58,954 nt of DNA, taken from contig CACXSA010000008.1 of NCBI GenBank assembly GCA_902770195.1, forward strand, positions 1 through 58,954. Direction: 5' to 3'. The stretch comes from an uncultured Prevotellaceae bacterium (lineage in GTDB: Bacteria; Bacteroidota; Bacteroidia; Bacteroidales; Bacteroidaceae). The number at the start of each line of letters is the position of its first letter. Positions within the stretch are counted from its first letter, which is position 1. The notes beneath the pieces are model-generated. The model was not told where the DNA came from. It ran no database searches and worked only from the letters and a program-made list of their open reading frames with translations. Below, one piece after another: positions 1 to 8,992 of this stretch. The translations under genes were made by a program, and so were the position numbers.

Positions 1-69
1 CGCAAGCCTACCCAGCCCGGAGTGTATATCCACCACGGAGAAAAGGTCACGATTAAGCGAGTGAAGTGA
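1..69 (+). CDS. C-terminal end of a secreted protein with a T9SS-like sorting tag (5' part outside window)
   Basis: The first 22 codons are open and end in TGA at 67-69. The peptide contains the stretch KPTQPGVYIHHGEKVTIKR. This has the shape of the Bacteroidales C-terminal tag, a short glycine/tyrosine beta strand followed by a basic strand, and matches the ends of the two giant proteins at 17036 and 23655 (KGLYIKNGKKYIVK in the latter). I infer an exported protein whose body lies upstream; its function cannot be told. Confidence 0.6.
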   Translation, partial: RKPTQPGVYIHHGEKVTIKRVK

Positions 70-162
70 GAGAGAAAAATCTCTCACTTCCGAGCGTGAA
101 CGAGCTCGATCTGAAAGATCAAGGTCGTAATTAAACTGAAGAAATAATATCAATTACAACGA

Positions 163-192
163 GGAGACGGGGTACATCCCCGTTTCCTTTTT
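163..192 (+). terminator. Rho-independent terminator
   Basis: GGAGACGGGG and CCCCGTTTCC pair around a 5-base loop, followed by five T. It lies 94 bases after the stop of the leading partial gene. Confidence 0.75.
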
Positions 193-214
193 AAGAAATC
201 CGCCTTGGACAACG

Positions 215-250
215 AAGCGACCCGACAATATTCATGTTGTCGGGTCGCTT
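215..250. terminator. Perfect 14-bp hairpin, possible bidirectional terminator
   Basis: Arms 215-228 and 237-250 (AAGCGACCCGACAA and its complement) are perfect with an 8-base loop. It sits between the plus-strand gene ending at 69 and the minus-strand gene ending at 313. The T-tract is short, so termination is likely but not certain. Confidence 0.55.
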
Positions 251-312
251 TGTCATATAGTCATCGCCATAGATGATGCAGGCATCCGTCTCCCTGTTGT
301 TTATCGTCCCGT

Positions 313-1074
313 CTATCCTTTCAGTCCGCCGTATGACTTGGCAGCAACTTGTAAGGCTTCCTCTGTAGTGAAGCGTTCGTAATAGGTGCAGTTGGTTACC
401 ACGTGTTGATGTGAGGCATGTCCATCCTTGATGCGTACCAGACTGAATCCCAGCATGGAGTCTGCGAAGCGGTTGCCGACAAGTGCCAGACAGCCTTTCT
501 TGTCTTTGTATGGTGTCAGCAGTGATGATGGGACGGTAACAAACTGGTCGGGCGTGATACGCTCAACGTGAATGTCCAGTTGGATCAATTCTTCGACGGG
601 CTGTTGGGGGTATATCCTCTGTTCTAGTATATAGAGCAGAATCTCATCGTATTTTACGTCTTTGATGGTCAGGTCTGTCAGTAGTGCAGGTTGCCCGTCC
701 ACTTCCCCTAGCTGGTAGCCGATGGGCGGCAGTGGTCCGTCGCTGATTACCATCTTTGGCAGGAGGAGCACTGTGAAGTTCAGTCTCATCTGTTTGGTGA
801 GATAGACGATTGGTGACTCCGTGTTGATGGAGCGGAAACGGTGGCAAGGGCTCGAACCTCCTTCAAAGAATACCCTGTCTGTCTGTGACAGCACTTTCCA
901 TAGTGCGTTGTTATGCGTCATACGTTGTCGCTGTGCAAACTGCTTGCGCGACATGCTTTGCGGCTTACGACTATTGTGTGCGCACCGTATGATGGTCTTG
1001 CCGTTTTTCTTGTAGATGGTTATGCCTTCCAGGCGACCTTCCATGTGTTCAAATATACCTGTTCCTCGTGCCAT
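313..1074 (-). CDS. Conserved hypothetical protein, 253 aa
   Basis: No function is recognised. The N-terminus has glycine-turn-rich strands (GIFEHMEGRLEGITIYKKNG) followed by a basic stretch with RKQFAQRQRM, a pattern seen in Bacteroidetes-restricted hypothetical proteins. There is no signal peptide, membrane segment or known catalytic motif, so it should be soluble and cytoplasmic. It stands alone: a hairpin lies downstream and a promoter about 190 bases upstream, giving a long leader. Start chosen at the first ATG. Confidence 0.7.
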   Translation of the reverse strand: MARGTGIFEHMEGRLEGITIYKKNGKTIIRCAHNSRKPQSMSRKQFAQRQRMTHNNALWKVLSQTDRVFFEGGSSPCHRFRSINTESPIVYLTKQMRLNFTVLLLPKMVISDGPLPPIGYQLGEVDGQPALLTDLTIKDVKYDEILLYILEQRIYPQQPVEELIQLDIHVERITPDQFVTVPSSLLTPYKDKKGCLALVGNRFADSMLGFSLVRIKDGHASHQHVVTNCTYYERFTTEEALQVAAKSYGGLKG

Positions 1075-1180
1075 ATTATTGATTTAATGTTGTTTTGTTG
1101 TCGTGTCCTTCATTGTTGTATAGTGGAAGGACGTAGGGCTATTGTTGGTCTAATGAAGGCAGTGCGTTGCCCCTATTCTT

Positions 1181-1213
1181 CTTCGTCTGTTCTTCGTCTG
1201 TTCTTCGTCTTTT
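1181..1213. repeat. 11-bp tandem repeat, 3 copies
   Basis: CTTCGTCTGTT is repeated three times (the last copy is altered at its end) inside the leader of the minus-strand hypothetical gene. No gene is visible between 1075 and 1406; the gap holds this repeat and two promoters facing away from each other. Confidence 0.7.
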
Positions 1214-1264
1214 CTTTATCCTATTTTTGTTATGTCGTAGGATGTCCGATGTCAGATTTGAGCG

Positions 1265-1296
1265 CAAAGATATAACATTTTCTGTAATTACGCAAA
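1265..1296 (-). promoter_or_regulatory. Bacteroidetes-type promoter for the 313-1074 gene
   Basis: On the minus strand TTTG (1293-1296) lies 20 bases before TATCTTTG (1265-1272), the sigma-ABfr pattern. Confidence 0.6.
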
Positions 1297-1337
1297 TGAT
1301 TGCCCCAAAACCAGACGTGAAGAAAAGTAGTTTTTTC

Positions 1338-1369
1338 TTTGGATATTTCCATTCTTCTTTGTATCTTTG
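1338..1369 (+). promoter_or_regulatory. Bacteroidetes-type promoter for kduI-kduD
   Basis: TTTG at 1338-1341 and TATCTTTG at 1362-1369, spacing 20, with the kduI ATG 38 bases after the -7 box. Confidence 0.7.
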
Positions 1370-1406
1370 CAGATGCTAAACAAACTAAAACGAATCAAGA
1401 AGTTGT

Positions 1407-2249
1407 ATGAAGACAAATTATGAGATACGTTACGCAGCTCATCCAGAGGATGTGAAGCACTACGACACACAGCGTCTGCGCCGTGATTTCCTCATTGAGA
1501 AGCTGTTTGCCGACGATGAGGTGAACATGGTTTATTCCATGTACGACCGCATTGTGGTGGGAGGTGCTATGCCTGTGAAGGAGGCGCTGACATTGGAAGC
1601 TATTGACCCATTGAAGGCTCCCTGCTTTACCCATCGTCGTGAGGTGGGTGTGTATAATGTAGGTGGTGCTGGCTGCATCAAGGTTGGTGATGAGGTTTTT
1701 GACTTGGACTATAAGGAGGCCTTATATATAGGTAGTGGCGACCGCGAGGTGGTTTTCTGCTCGAAGGATGCAGAAAAGCCTGCCAAGTTTTATTTCAATT
1801 CGGCAACGGCCCATCAGTCCTATCCTTGTAAGAAGGTGAACAAGCAGAATGCAGTGGTGGCCCACATGGGCTCGCTGGAGATGTCTAATGAGCGCGACAT
1901 CAACAAGATGCTGGTGAACCAAGTGCTGCAGACGTGTCAGTTGCAGATGGGTATGACAGAGTTGGCTCCTGGTTCTGTGTGGAACACGATGCCAGCCCAC
2001 GTTCATTCACGTCGCATGGAAGCCTATTTCTATTTTGAATTGCCTGAAGATCAGGCAGTGTGCCATCTGATGGGTGAACCGCAGGAGACACGCCACATCT
2101 GGATGCGTGGTGAACAGGCAGTGCTTTCGCCAGAATGGAGCATTCACTCGGCTGCAGCTACTCACAACTATACCTTCATCTGGGGGATGGGTGGTGAGAA
2201 CCTGGATTACGGAGATCAAGATTTTTTTCAAATTACAGATTTAAAATAA
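1407..2249 (+). CDS. kduI: 5-dehydro-4-deoxy-D-glucuronate isomerase KduI
   Basis: KduI converts 5-keto-4-deoxyuronate, the product of pectin or other polyuronide lyase action, to 3-deoxy-D-glycero-2,5-hexodiulosonate in the cytoplasm. The 280-aa length is that of the family. The cupin metal site is visible as HVHSRRMEAYFYFE (residues about 197-210) with a further histidine in WSIHSAA (about 244). The N-terminal YAAHPEDVKHYDT is characteristic of KduI. The gene is 13 bases before kduD, which makes the next enzyme, and both follow one promoter. No lyase or transporter gene is adjacent in this window. Confidence 0.95.
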   Translation: MKTNYEIRYAAHPEDVKHYDTQRLRRDFLIEKLFADDEVNMVYSMYDRIVVGGAMPVKEALTLEAIDPLKAPCFTHRREVGVYNVGGAGCIKVGDEVFDLDYKEALYIGSGDREVVFCSKDAEKPAKFYFNSATAHQSYPCKKVNKQNAVVAHMGSLEMSNERDINKMLVNQVLQTCQLQMGMTELAPGSVWNTMPAHVHSRRMEAYFYFELPEDQAVCHLMGEPQETRHIWMRGEQAVLSPEWSIHSAAATHNYTFIWGMGGENLDYGDQDFFQITDLK

Positions 2250-2262
2250 AAACAAAACTATT

Positions 2263-3066
2263 ATGGCAAATCCATTTTCATTGGAAGGTAAGAACGCCTG
2301 GATTACCGGTGCATCTTACGGAATCGGCTTCAACATTGCAAAGGCATTTGTAGCCGCTGGTATCAAGAACATTATCTTCAACGACATCAACGAGGCAGCT
2401 TTGGTGCGTGGTCTGGCTAACTACAAGGAGGCTGGTATTACGAATGTACATGGCTACGTTTGTGACGTGACGAAGGAGGATGACGTGAAGGCTCTCGTAG
2501 AGAAGATTCACGCTGAGGTTGGTCAGATTGACATTCTGGTGAACAATGCCGGTATCATCAAGCGCATTCCCATGCACGAGATGAAGCGCGCAGAGTTCCA
2601 GCAGGTCATTGACGTAGATTTGGTGGCACCTTTCATTGTGGCTAGTGCTGTTATCCCTGAGATGATGGAGCGTAAGGAAGGTAAGATTATCAATATCTGC
2701 TCGATGATGTCAGAGTTGGGTCGTGAGACCGTAAGTGCCTACGCTGCTGCTAAGGGTGGTCTGAAGATGCTGACTCGCAATATCTGCTCAGAGTATGGTG
2801 AATATAACATTCAGTGTAATGGTATTGGCCCGGGCTACATTGCTACTCCTCAGACAGCTCCTCTTCGTGAGCGTCAGCCTGACGGAAGCCGTCATCCATT
2901 CGACAGCTTCATCTGTGCCAAGACTCCCGCAGGTCGTTGGCTCGATCCTTCTGAGTTGGGTGGCCCCGCAGTGTTCCTGGCTTCTCATGCCTCTGACGCT
3001 GTCAACGGTCACATACTCTATGTAGATGGTGGTATCTTGGCTTACATTGGCAAACAGCCGCAGTAA
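2263..3066 (+). CDS. kduD: SDR oxidoreductase, 2-dehydro-3-deoxy-D-gluconate 5-dehydrogenase KduD (or gluconate 5-dehydrogenase)
   Basis: A 267-aa short-chain dehydrogenase: nucleotide motif TGASYGIG (residues 16-23), NNAG (about 94-97) and catalytic YAAAK (about 163-167). Coupled to kduI, it should reduce 3-deoxy-hexodiulosonate to 2-keto-3-deoxygluconate. Bacteroidetes homologues are often labelled gluconate 5-dehydrogenase; the operon with kduI favours KduD. The bases after the stop hold degenerate GTGAATA/GTTAATA heptamers and no further gene before the HU terminator. Confidence 0.88.
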   Translation: MANPFSLEGKNAWITGASYGIGFNIAKAFVAAGIKNIIFNDINEAALVRGLANYKEAGITNVHGYVCDVTKEDDVKALVEKIHAEVGQIDILVNNAGIIKRIPMHEMKRAEFQQVIDVDLVAPFIVASAVIPEMMERKEGKIINICSMMSELGRETVSAYAAAKGGLKMLTRNICSEYGEYNIQCNGIGPGYIATPQTAPLRERQPDGSRHPFDSFICAKTPAGRWLDPSELGGPAVFLASHASDAVNGHILYVDGGILAYIGKQPQ

Positions 3067-3163
3067 GAAGTGAAGAGTGGGCGGACTTCGCCCTAGTGAA
3101 TAGTTAATAGTGTAATCGGCCAAAGGTCGAATGGAAGAGTTTTCTTTTCACTGTACTATTTAA

Positions 3164-3207
3164 TAAAAAAGAGAAAGGCTTCATCAAATCGATGAAGCCT
3201 TTCTCTT
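3164..3207 (-). terminator. Terminator of the HU gene
   Basis: A perfect 16-bp stem (3169-3184 with 3192-3207) followed, on the minus strand, by TTTTTATT. It lies 19 bases after the HU stop codon. Confidence 0.85.
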
Positions 3208-3225
3208 GAAATTTTGTTGACAATA

Positions 3226-3501
3226 TTATTTGTTAACAGCGTCAGCGAGCTCTGCACCAGCCTTGAACTTAGCCACCTTCTTAGCAGCAATCTTAATCTT
3301 CTGCTTGGTAGCGGGGTTGATACCCTCACGAGCGGGCTTCTTAACAACGTCGAACGTACCGAAACCTACAAGCTGAACCTTATCACCCTCTACCAGAGCG
3401 TTCTTGATAGCTTCTACTGTGGCATCGAGAGCCTTCTTTGCATCAACTTTGGTCAGATTTGCACCAGCTGCAATCTTTTCAATTAATTCTGTTTTGTTCA
3501 T
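3226..3501 (-). CDS. HU family DNA-binding protein
   Basis: A 91-aa histone-like protein, the normal HU length. It starts MNKTELIEKIAAGANLTK and carries the beta-arm sequence GINPATKQKIKI with the conserved proline that inserts into the minor groove. It binds and bends DNA as a dimer in the nucleoid. The gene is alone, with its own promoter (3554-3584) and a strong terminator, fitting high expression. Confidence 0.95.
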   Translation of the reverse strand: MNKTELIEKIAAGANLTKVDAKKALDATVEAIKNALVEGDKVQLVGFGTFDVVKKPAREGINPATKQKIKIAAKKVAKFKAGAELADAVNK

Positions 3502-3553
3502 AATTTTTTGTTTTTAAATGAAGTACTAATATTTAAAAGTAAAATTTCTGACG

Positions 3554-3584
3554 CAAATTTAAGACAAAGTTAGCAAAGAACAAA
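3554..3584 (-). promoter_or_regulatory. Promoter of the HU gene
   Basis: Minus-strand TTTG (3581-3584), 19 bases, TAAATTTG (3554-3561). A second overlapping -7-like box TAACTTTG lies at 3565-3572 with TTTG at 3594-3597. Confidence 0.6.
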
Positions 3585-3728
3585 CAAAAATCACAAAAAA
3601 GTTGCATTTTAAGCTAAAAAAAGTAGGTATTGCCCTGAAATCGTGCAAAAAAACAGATATTTTTAGTAATTTTGCGGTCGAATATAATAATAATTGCACA
3701 TATAGGGCACAAACAGAAAACATCGGTT

Positions 3729-4649
3729 ATGAACAATATACCAGCAATGACCAAGAATCTTCTCATCGTCAATGTCTTGGCGTTTATAGCTACCTTCGTC
3801 CTTGAGCGTAGTGGCATAGACCTGACTTCCATGATGGGTCTTCATTTTTTCTTGGCCAGTGATTTCCGCATTTATCAGTTTCTTACTTACATGTTCCTGC
3901 ATGGTGGGTTTACACATATATTGTTTAATATGTTTGCCCTTTGGATGTTTGGTAGTGTGATAGAACGGGTATGGGGTCCCAAGAAATTCCTTTTTTATTA
4001 CATTGTGTGCGGCGTCGGTGCAGGAATCATTCAGGAAATCGTGCAGTATGCCGACTATTCTCTTCAAGGAATGGCGGCCTATCAGTATGTGAGTGCCGGC
4101 GGTGTGCAGATGACGACAGACTCCTATATTAATTTGTGGACCACGATAGGAGCGTCGGGTGCGGTATATGGTATTCTGTTGGCATTTGGCATGATATTCC
4201 CTAATGAGCGACTGTTTATCATTCCTTTCCCTTTCCCGATCAAGGCAAAATGGCTCATCTTGGGCTATATTGCCATTGAGCTGTTCTCTGCGATGAGTGG
4301 TCCTGGTGACGGAGTGGCACACATGGCTCACTTGGGTGGTATGCTCTTCGGTTTCCTGCTTATTCGCTACTGGCGTAATCATCCAGACTCCAGCCAGCGT
4401 TTTGGACGAAGTCAAGGTCAGGAGTTTTTTGAAAATATGGTGCGTAAGTTTAGTCAACGCCAGGAACAGTCCAGGATGAGGGCGGAGCATACTCATCAAC
4501 AGCGCGAAACCGATGAGGAGTATAATGCCCGCAAGCGTCAGAACCAAGAGGAGATAGATGCCATTCTCGATAAGATTCGAAAGAGTGGATACGACAGTCT
4601 GACGAAGGAAGAGAAGAAAAAGTTGTTTGACCAGAGCCGTCAGTCGTGA
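3729..4649 (+). CDS. Rhomboid family intramembrane serine protease
   Basis: An integral membrane protease of about 306 aa. The rhomboid core is visible: HGGFTHILFNMFALWMFG, the catalytic serine in GASGAVYG, and the partner histidine in AHLGGMLFG. After the six-helix core there is a hydrophilic, charged C-terminal tail of about 80 residues with many E, R and Q, probably cytoplasmic. The ATG at 3729 is chosen because the upstream TTG at 3672 lies inside a -7 box (TAATTTTG, 3667-3674). The next gene overlaps its stop by 4 bases, so the two are translated together. Confidence 0.9.
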   Translation: MNNIPAMTKNLLIVNVLAFIATFVLERSGIDLTSMMGLHFFLASDFRIYQFLTYMFLHGGFTHILFNMFALWMFGSVIERVWGPKKFLFYYIVCGVGAGIIQEIVQYADYSLQGMAAYQYVSAGGVQMTTDSYINLWTTIGASGAVYGILLAFGMIFPNERLFIIPFPFPIKAKWLILGYIAIELFSAMSGPGDGVAHMAHLGGMLFGFLLIRYWRNHPDSSQRFGRSQGQEFFENMVRKFSQRQEQSRMRAEHTHQQRETDEEYNARKRQNQEEIDAILDKIRKSGYDSLTKEEKKKLFDQSRQS

Positions 4650-5731
4650 TTAGCCTGTTGAAGAAGTTTACCGTGCAGATGCTGACAGGAGCTAATGTGG
4701 CTACTGTCCTGGTGATGCTATTGGTTGGGTACAGCGACCATGTGAATCCCACAGACCATCCCATGCTGTCAACCATAGGCATGGCTTTCCCGTTTTTCGT
4801 CCTCATGAACATGTTTTTCCTGTTCTTTTGGCTAATCTTCAAATGGACGAGGATATGGGTGTCGTTAGTGGGCTTTATTTTCGCGTACGTACCTATTTCT
4901 ATTTATATGCCGCTCCATCCTTCCCAGGAAGTACCTGACGGGGCAGTAAAACTGGTGACCTATAACGTTTGTTCATACGGAGGGAATTTCAAGTATGAGA
5001 ATGGTTTTGAGAAGATCCGCGACTATCTTCAGGAACAACAGCCCGACATCGTTTGTGTGCAGGAAGATGCAGATACTTGGCGGCGCAATGTGTTAAACGA
5101 ATATGCTAAAATATTCCCCTATAATGACACGTTGGTAATCTCAAATAATACACTTACGCTTAATGCATTAGGCATTCATACCCGCTACCCTATCATAAAG
5201 CGTGAACGTATCGCCTATTCTTCATTGGCCAATGGTAGTGCTGCATGGTGGCTTAAAGTGGGAGATGACACGCTGATAGTTGTCAATAACCACTTTGAGA
5301 GTTGCCATCTTTCAACGGAAGACCGTGCACAATACCGGCATATCATCAAGGGAGAGATTCCTCATGATTCCTTGCGGGGCGAGTCAGCAGTGCTGTTGGT
5401 GAAGTTGGCAGAGGCCAATGCTAAGCGTGCTGGTCAGATCAGGGCGGTCAGAGACTACGTGAAGGTGCATGAAGGGTATCCCGTGATTGTTTGCGGTGAT
5501 TTTAATGATAATCCTATCTCCTATTCCCGCCATACGATGGGTGAGGTGTTGACAGACTGCTTCGTAGCAAGCGGAAAAGGCATCGGTTTGTCATATAATC
5601 AGAAAGCTTTTTCTTTCCGTATTGACCATATTTTCTGCTCTAAAGACATACAGCCGTATAACTGCCAAGTAGATGACGAAATGGACGCAAGTGACCATTA
5701 TCCAGTCATATGTTGGCTAAAAATAAGGTGA
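4646..5731 (+). CDS. Membrane-anchored endonuclease/exonuclease/phosphatase (EEP) family protein
   Basis: A 361-aa protein with three hydrophobic segments in the first 95 residues, then an EEP domain. The EEP motifs are present: VTYNVCSYGG, the acidic VCVQEDAD, CGDFNDNP and the terminal SDHYPVI. The family cleaves phosphodiesters or phosphomonoesters with Mg2+; the substrate here is unknown. The membrane anchor suggests the catalytic domain is outside the cytoplasm or at the membrane. It starts with GTG overlapping the rhomboid stop (GTGA). Confidence 0.85.
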   Translation: MISLLKKFTVQMLTGANVATVLVMLLVGYSDHVNPTDHPMLSTIGMAFPFFVLMNMFFLFFWLIFKWTRIWVSLVGFIFAYVPISIYMPLHPSQEVPDGAVKLVTYNVCSYGGNFKYENGFEKIRDYLQEQQPDIVCVQEDADTWRRNVLNEYAKIFPYNDTLVISNNTLTLNALGIHTRYPIIKRERIAYSSLANGSAAWWLKVGDDTLIVVNNHFESCHLSTEDRAQYRHIIKGEIPHDSLRGESAVLLVKLAEANAKRAGQIRAVRDYVKVHEGYPVIVCGDFNDNPISYSRHTMGEVLTDCFVASGKGIGLSYNQKAFSFRIDHIFCSKDIQPYNCQVDDEMDASDHYPVICWLKIR

Positions 5732-5764
5732 AAATGATAAAAATTGACGAATTTTAGCAAGAAA

Positions 5765-5796
5765 TTTCGGTAAATGCAGAAAAATAAGTATATTTG
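5765..5796 (+). promoter_or_regulatory. Promoter of secDF
   Basis: TATATTTG at 5789-5796 with a near-match TTTC at 5765-5768, spacing 20; the leader to the ATG is 47 bases and A-rich. Confidence 0.55.
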
Positions 5797-5843
5797 CAGG
5801 CTAAAATAGCGAAAACATAAAATTAAACATCATAATAAACAAA

Positions 5844-8800
5844 ATGCAAAACAAAGGAATTGTAAAATTTGTCGCAATCGTTCTGATTCTCGTTTGCTGC
5901 TTCTATCTTTCCTTCTCGTTTGTGACTCGCTACCACGAAAACAAGGCAGCAGCCATGACCGAAGAGGCAGGTCAGGAGTACCTCGACTCAATCATGAACG
6001 AGAAAGTGTACTGCGGAATCTATTCTTTCAAGCAGTGCCGCGAGATGGAGATCGGCCTGGGTCTTGACCTGAAGGGCGGTATGAACGTAATTCTTGAGGT
6101 GTCAGTACCTGATGTTGTTGACGTGCTGGCAGACCACAAGACAGACGCTGCCTACAAGAAGTCAATGGAAGAGGCCAAGAAGGAAGAGGAGACAAGTCAG
6201 GACGACTTTATCTCCCTGTTTGTTAAAGCTTGGAAGAAAAACTCCAACGGTCGTCCCTTGGCTGCCGTGTTTGCTACCCAACAGATGAAGGGTAAGGTAA
6301 GCACCCAGTCAACAGACTCGGAGGTTGAGTCTGCCCTTCGTGCTGAGGTTCAGTCAGCCGTTGACAACTCGTTCAACGTAGTCCGCAACCGTATCGATAA
6401 GTTTGGTGTTGTTCAGCCTAACATCCAGAAACTGGAAGGTCAGTCTGGTCGTATCATGGTGGAGATGCCTGGTATCAAGGAACCGGAGCGTGTACGTAAG
6501 TTGCTGCAAGGTTCTGCCAACCTGGAGTTCTGGGAGACCTATAATGCACAGGAAATCTATCCGCTGCTTGCCCAGTTGAACCAGAAATATGCCGTTACTG
6601 GCGGCAATGCCGAGGAGACAGCAGCAGACACAACAGCTACGGAAGCAACCACGGCTGATACTACGGCTGTAGCTGCTACCAACGATCTGGCTGCTAAGTT
6701 GGCCGCTAACAAGAAAGATGCCAAGGTTACTGATGCCAAAGCAAAGGCTGAGGCTTTGAAGGTAAATCCCCTTTTCGCTGTATTCCAGCCAGTTCCTCAG
6801 GGCCTGTCTATCGTTGGTTATGCCAATGCACGTGATACTGCAGATGTCAATAAGGTCATCTATTCTGATATCGCCCGTCAGGTGCTGCCTGCAGAGTGCA
6901 AGCTGCGTTGGGGTGCACAGCCAGAGGACTTCGGTCAGGAGAATACCAAGGGTGATATCTTCGCCTTGTATGCTTTGAAGATTACCGAGCCTAACGGACG
7001 TGCTCCGCTGGAGGGTGATGTGATTACCAATGCCAAGGACGAGTTCGACCAGATGGGTCATCCCTCTGTATCTATGCAGATGAATTCAGACGGTGCCCGT
7101 CGTTGGTCACAGATCACCAAGCAGAATATCGGTCGTGGTGTCGCTATCGTATTGGACGATGCTGTATATAGCTCTCCCCGTATCCTGACACAGATTGATG
7201 GTGGTAACTCTCAGATTACGGGTAACTTCACCATCGAGACAACCAAAGACTTGGCCAACACGCTGAACTCTGGTAAGATGCCGGCTCCTACCCGTATCGT
7301 ACAGGAGGAGGTCGTTGGTCCTTCACTCGGTGCTCAGTCTATTAAGCAGGGTGTCATCTCATTCATTGTAGCCTTCGTATTGTTGATGGTTTACATGATT
7401 ATGCTGTATGGCTTCATCCCCGGTATCTTGGCAGATATCGCCCTGCTGTTCAACTTGTTCTTCACGTTGGGTATCTTGACTTCGTTCCAAGCAGCGTTGA
7501 CCATGCCTGGTATCGCAGGTATCGTTCTGACGTTGGGTACTGCTGTGGATGCCAACGTGCTGATTTATGAGCGTATCAAGGAAGAATTGAAGCATGGCTT
7601 GGGTATGAAGGAGGCCGTTCAGAAGGGTTACTCTAACGCTTTCAGCGCCATCTTCGACTCTAACGTAACCTCTCTGATTACTGGTTTCATCCTGTTGTTC
7701 TTCGGTACAGGTCCTGTCAAGGGCTTTGCCACCACTTGGATCATCGGTATCTTCTGCTCGTTCTTCACCGCCGTGTTCCTGACCCGTCTGGTTTATGAGA
7801 ACCGTCTGAGTAAGGACAAGTGGCTTGGTCTTACCTTTGTAACAGGTTACTCAAAGAACCTGATGCAGAATGCCAGGTATAACTTCATGGGTATGTTCAA
7901 GAAGTCGTTCGCTATTTGGGGTGTCTTTGCTGTTATTTGCTGCATCTCATTTGCCGTTCGTGGTTTGAGTCAGAGCATCGACTTCACAGGTGGTCGTAAC
8001 TATGTGATTACACTCGACAAGGAGACTCCTGTAGAACAGGTTCGTCAGATCTTGGCAGGTGCTTTTGTCAATACTGTAGGTGAGAATGCCGGTAAGGAGG
8101 CTAACACCTCTGTGATTGCCTTGGGAACCGATGGTAAGACGATTCGTGTCAGCACTAACTGGGATATCGAGTCTAACAATCCTGATGTTGACGACCAGGC
8201 TGAGACCATCCTTTACAATGCGTTGAAGAAGGGTGGATTTGTAAGTCAGGCCAATGTTGATGACTTTAAGAATCCTGATGTTCGCCAGGGTGGTTCTATC
8301 ATCAGCTCTGCTAAGGTAGGTCCTGCAGTGGCTAAGGATATCACTTACGGTGCTATCATCAGCGTTGTTATCGCCCTCATTGCCATCTTCCTGTACATCT
8401 TGTTGCGTTTCCGTAATTTGGCATACTCTACAGGTGCTGTTATTGCACTGGCTCTTGATGCACTGGTTGTTATCGGCTGTTATTCACTGTTCTGGGGTAT
8501 TCTGCCCATGTCACTGGAGATTGACCAGGTGTTCATCGGTGCTATCCTGACTGTGATAGGTTACTCTATCAACGATAAGGTGGTAGTATTCGACCGTATC
8601 CGTGAGAATTTCCAGCTCTATGGCAAGCGTGACCGTCAGCAGTTGTTCAACGATTCGCTGAACCAGACGCTGGCTCGTACCATCAACACCTCTGTAACGA
8701 CCTTGATCGTGTTGCTGTGTATCTTCATCCTTGGTGGTGACTCTATCCGCAGCTTCTCGTTCGCTATGATTCTGGGTGTTATCTTCGGTACGTTGTCTTC

Positions 8801-8879
8801 TCTGTTCATCGCTGCTCCTACAGCATTCCTTGTGATGGGTCGCACCATCCGTGAGGAAGAAACGGAGGTCAAGGCATAA
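5844..8879 (+). CDS. secDF: Fused protein translocase subunit SecDF
   Basis: A 1011-aa fusion of SecD and SecF, which use the proton gradient to complete Sec-dependent export at the inner membrane. An N-terminal membrane segment is followed by the SecD signature GLGLDLKGGMNVILEV (residues about 71-86), the periplasmic P1 region, and six membrane helices. SecF begins near residue 690, with RGLSQSIDFTGGRNY at about 708. The P1 region contains a low-complexity Ala/Thr/Asp linker (about residues 253-300), a species-specific insertion. The fusion is usual in Bacteroidetes. It is transcribed alone and ends in a strong terminator. Confidence 0.97.
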   Translation: MQNKGIVKFVAIVLILVCCFYLSFSFVTRYHENKAAAMTEEAGQEYLDSIMNEKVYCGIYSFKQCREMEIGLGLDLKGGMNVILEVSVPDVVDVLADHKTDAAYKKSMEEAKKEEETSQDDFISLFVKAWKKNSNGRPLAAVFATQQMKGKVSTQSTDSEVESALRAEVQSAVDNSFNVVRNRIDKFGVVQPNIQKLEGQSGRIMVEMPGIKEPERVRKLLQGSANLEFWETYNAQEIYPLLAQLNQKYAVTGGNAEETAADTTATEATTADTTAVAATNDLAAKLAANKKDAKVTDAKAKAEALKVNPLFAVFQPVPQGLSIVGYANARDTADVNKVIYSDIARQVLPAECKLRWGAQPEDFGQENTKGDIFALYALKITEPNGRAPLEGDVITNAKDEFDQMGHPSVSMQMNSDGARRWSQITKQNIGRGVAIVLDDAVYSSPRILTQIDGGNSQITGNFTIETTKDLANTLNSGKMPAPTRIVQEEVVGPSLGAQSIKQGVISFIVAFVLLMVYMIMLYGFIPGILADIALLFNLFFTLGILTSFQAALTMPGIAGIVLTLGTAVDANVLIYERIKEELKHGLGMKEAVQKGYSNAFSAIFDSNVTSLITGFILLFFGTGPVKGFATTWIIGIFCSFFTAVFLTRLVYENRLSKDKWLGLTFVTGYSKNLMQNARYNFMGMFKKSFAIWGVFAVICCISFAVRGLSQSIDFTGGRNYVITLDKETPVEQVRQILAGAFVNTVGENAGKEANTSVIALGTDGKTIRVSTNWDIESNNPDVDDQAETILYNALKKGGFVSQANVDDFKNPDVRQGGSIISSAKVGPAVAKDITYGAIISVVIALIAIFLYILLRFRNLAYSTGAVIALALDALVVIGCYSLFWGILPMSLEIDQVFIGAILTVIGYSINDKVVVFDRIRENFQLYGKRDRQQLFNDSLNQTLARTINTSVTTLIVLLCIFILGGDSIRSFSFAMILGVIFGTLSSLFIAAPTAFLVMGRTIREEETEVKA

Positions 8880-8904
8880 AGAGTACACCTTACGCTATAT
8901 AAAA

Positions 8905-8942
8905 CAGCCCGCTCATATCACATTGAGCGGGCTGCTTTGTTT
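8905..8942 (+). terminator. Terminator of secDF
   Basis: An 11-bp GC-rich stem (8905-8915 with 8924-8934) followed by CTTTGTTT. Confidence 0.8.
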
Positions 8943-8947
8943 CTTGG

Positions 8948-8992
8948 TTCAGCTAGTTCAGCTAATTCAACTAGTAATACTAGAGATCCTAG
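8948..8992. repeat. Period-9 degenerate tandem array, 5 units
   Basis: Five consecutive 9-mers: TTCAGCTAG, TTCAGCTAA, TTCAACTAG, TAATACTAG, AGATCCTAG. The last unit provides the stop codon of the MaoC gene read on the minus strand. Confidence 0.7.

Noticed and set aside
3663-4547. Long minus-strand open frame opposite the rhomboid gene
   Set aside because: The plus-strand frame contains all rhomboid catalytic motifs; the reverse frame has none and would cover its promoter.
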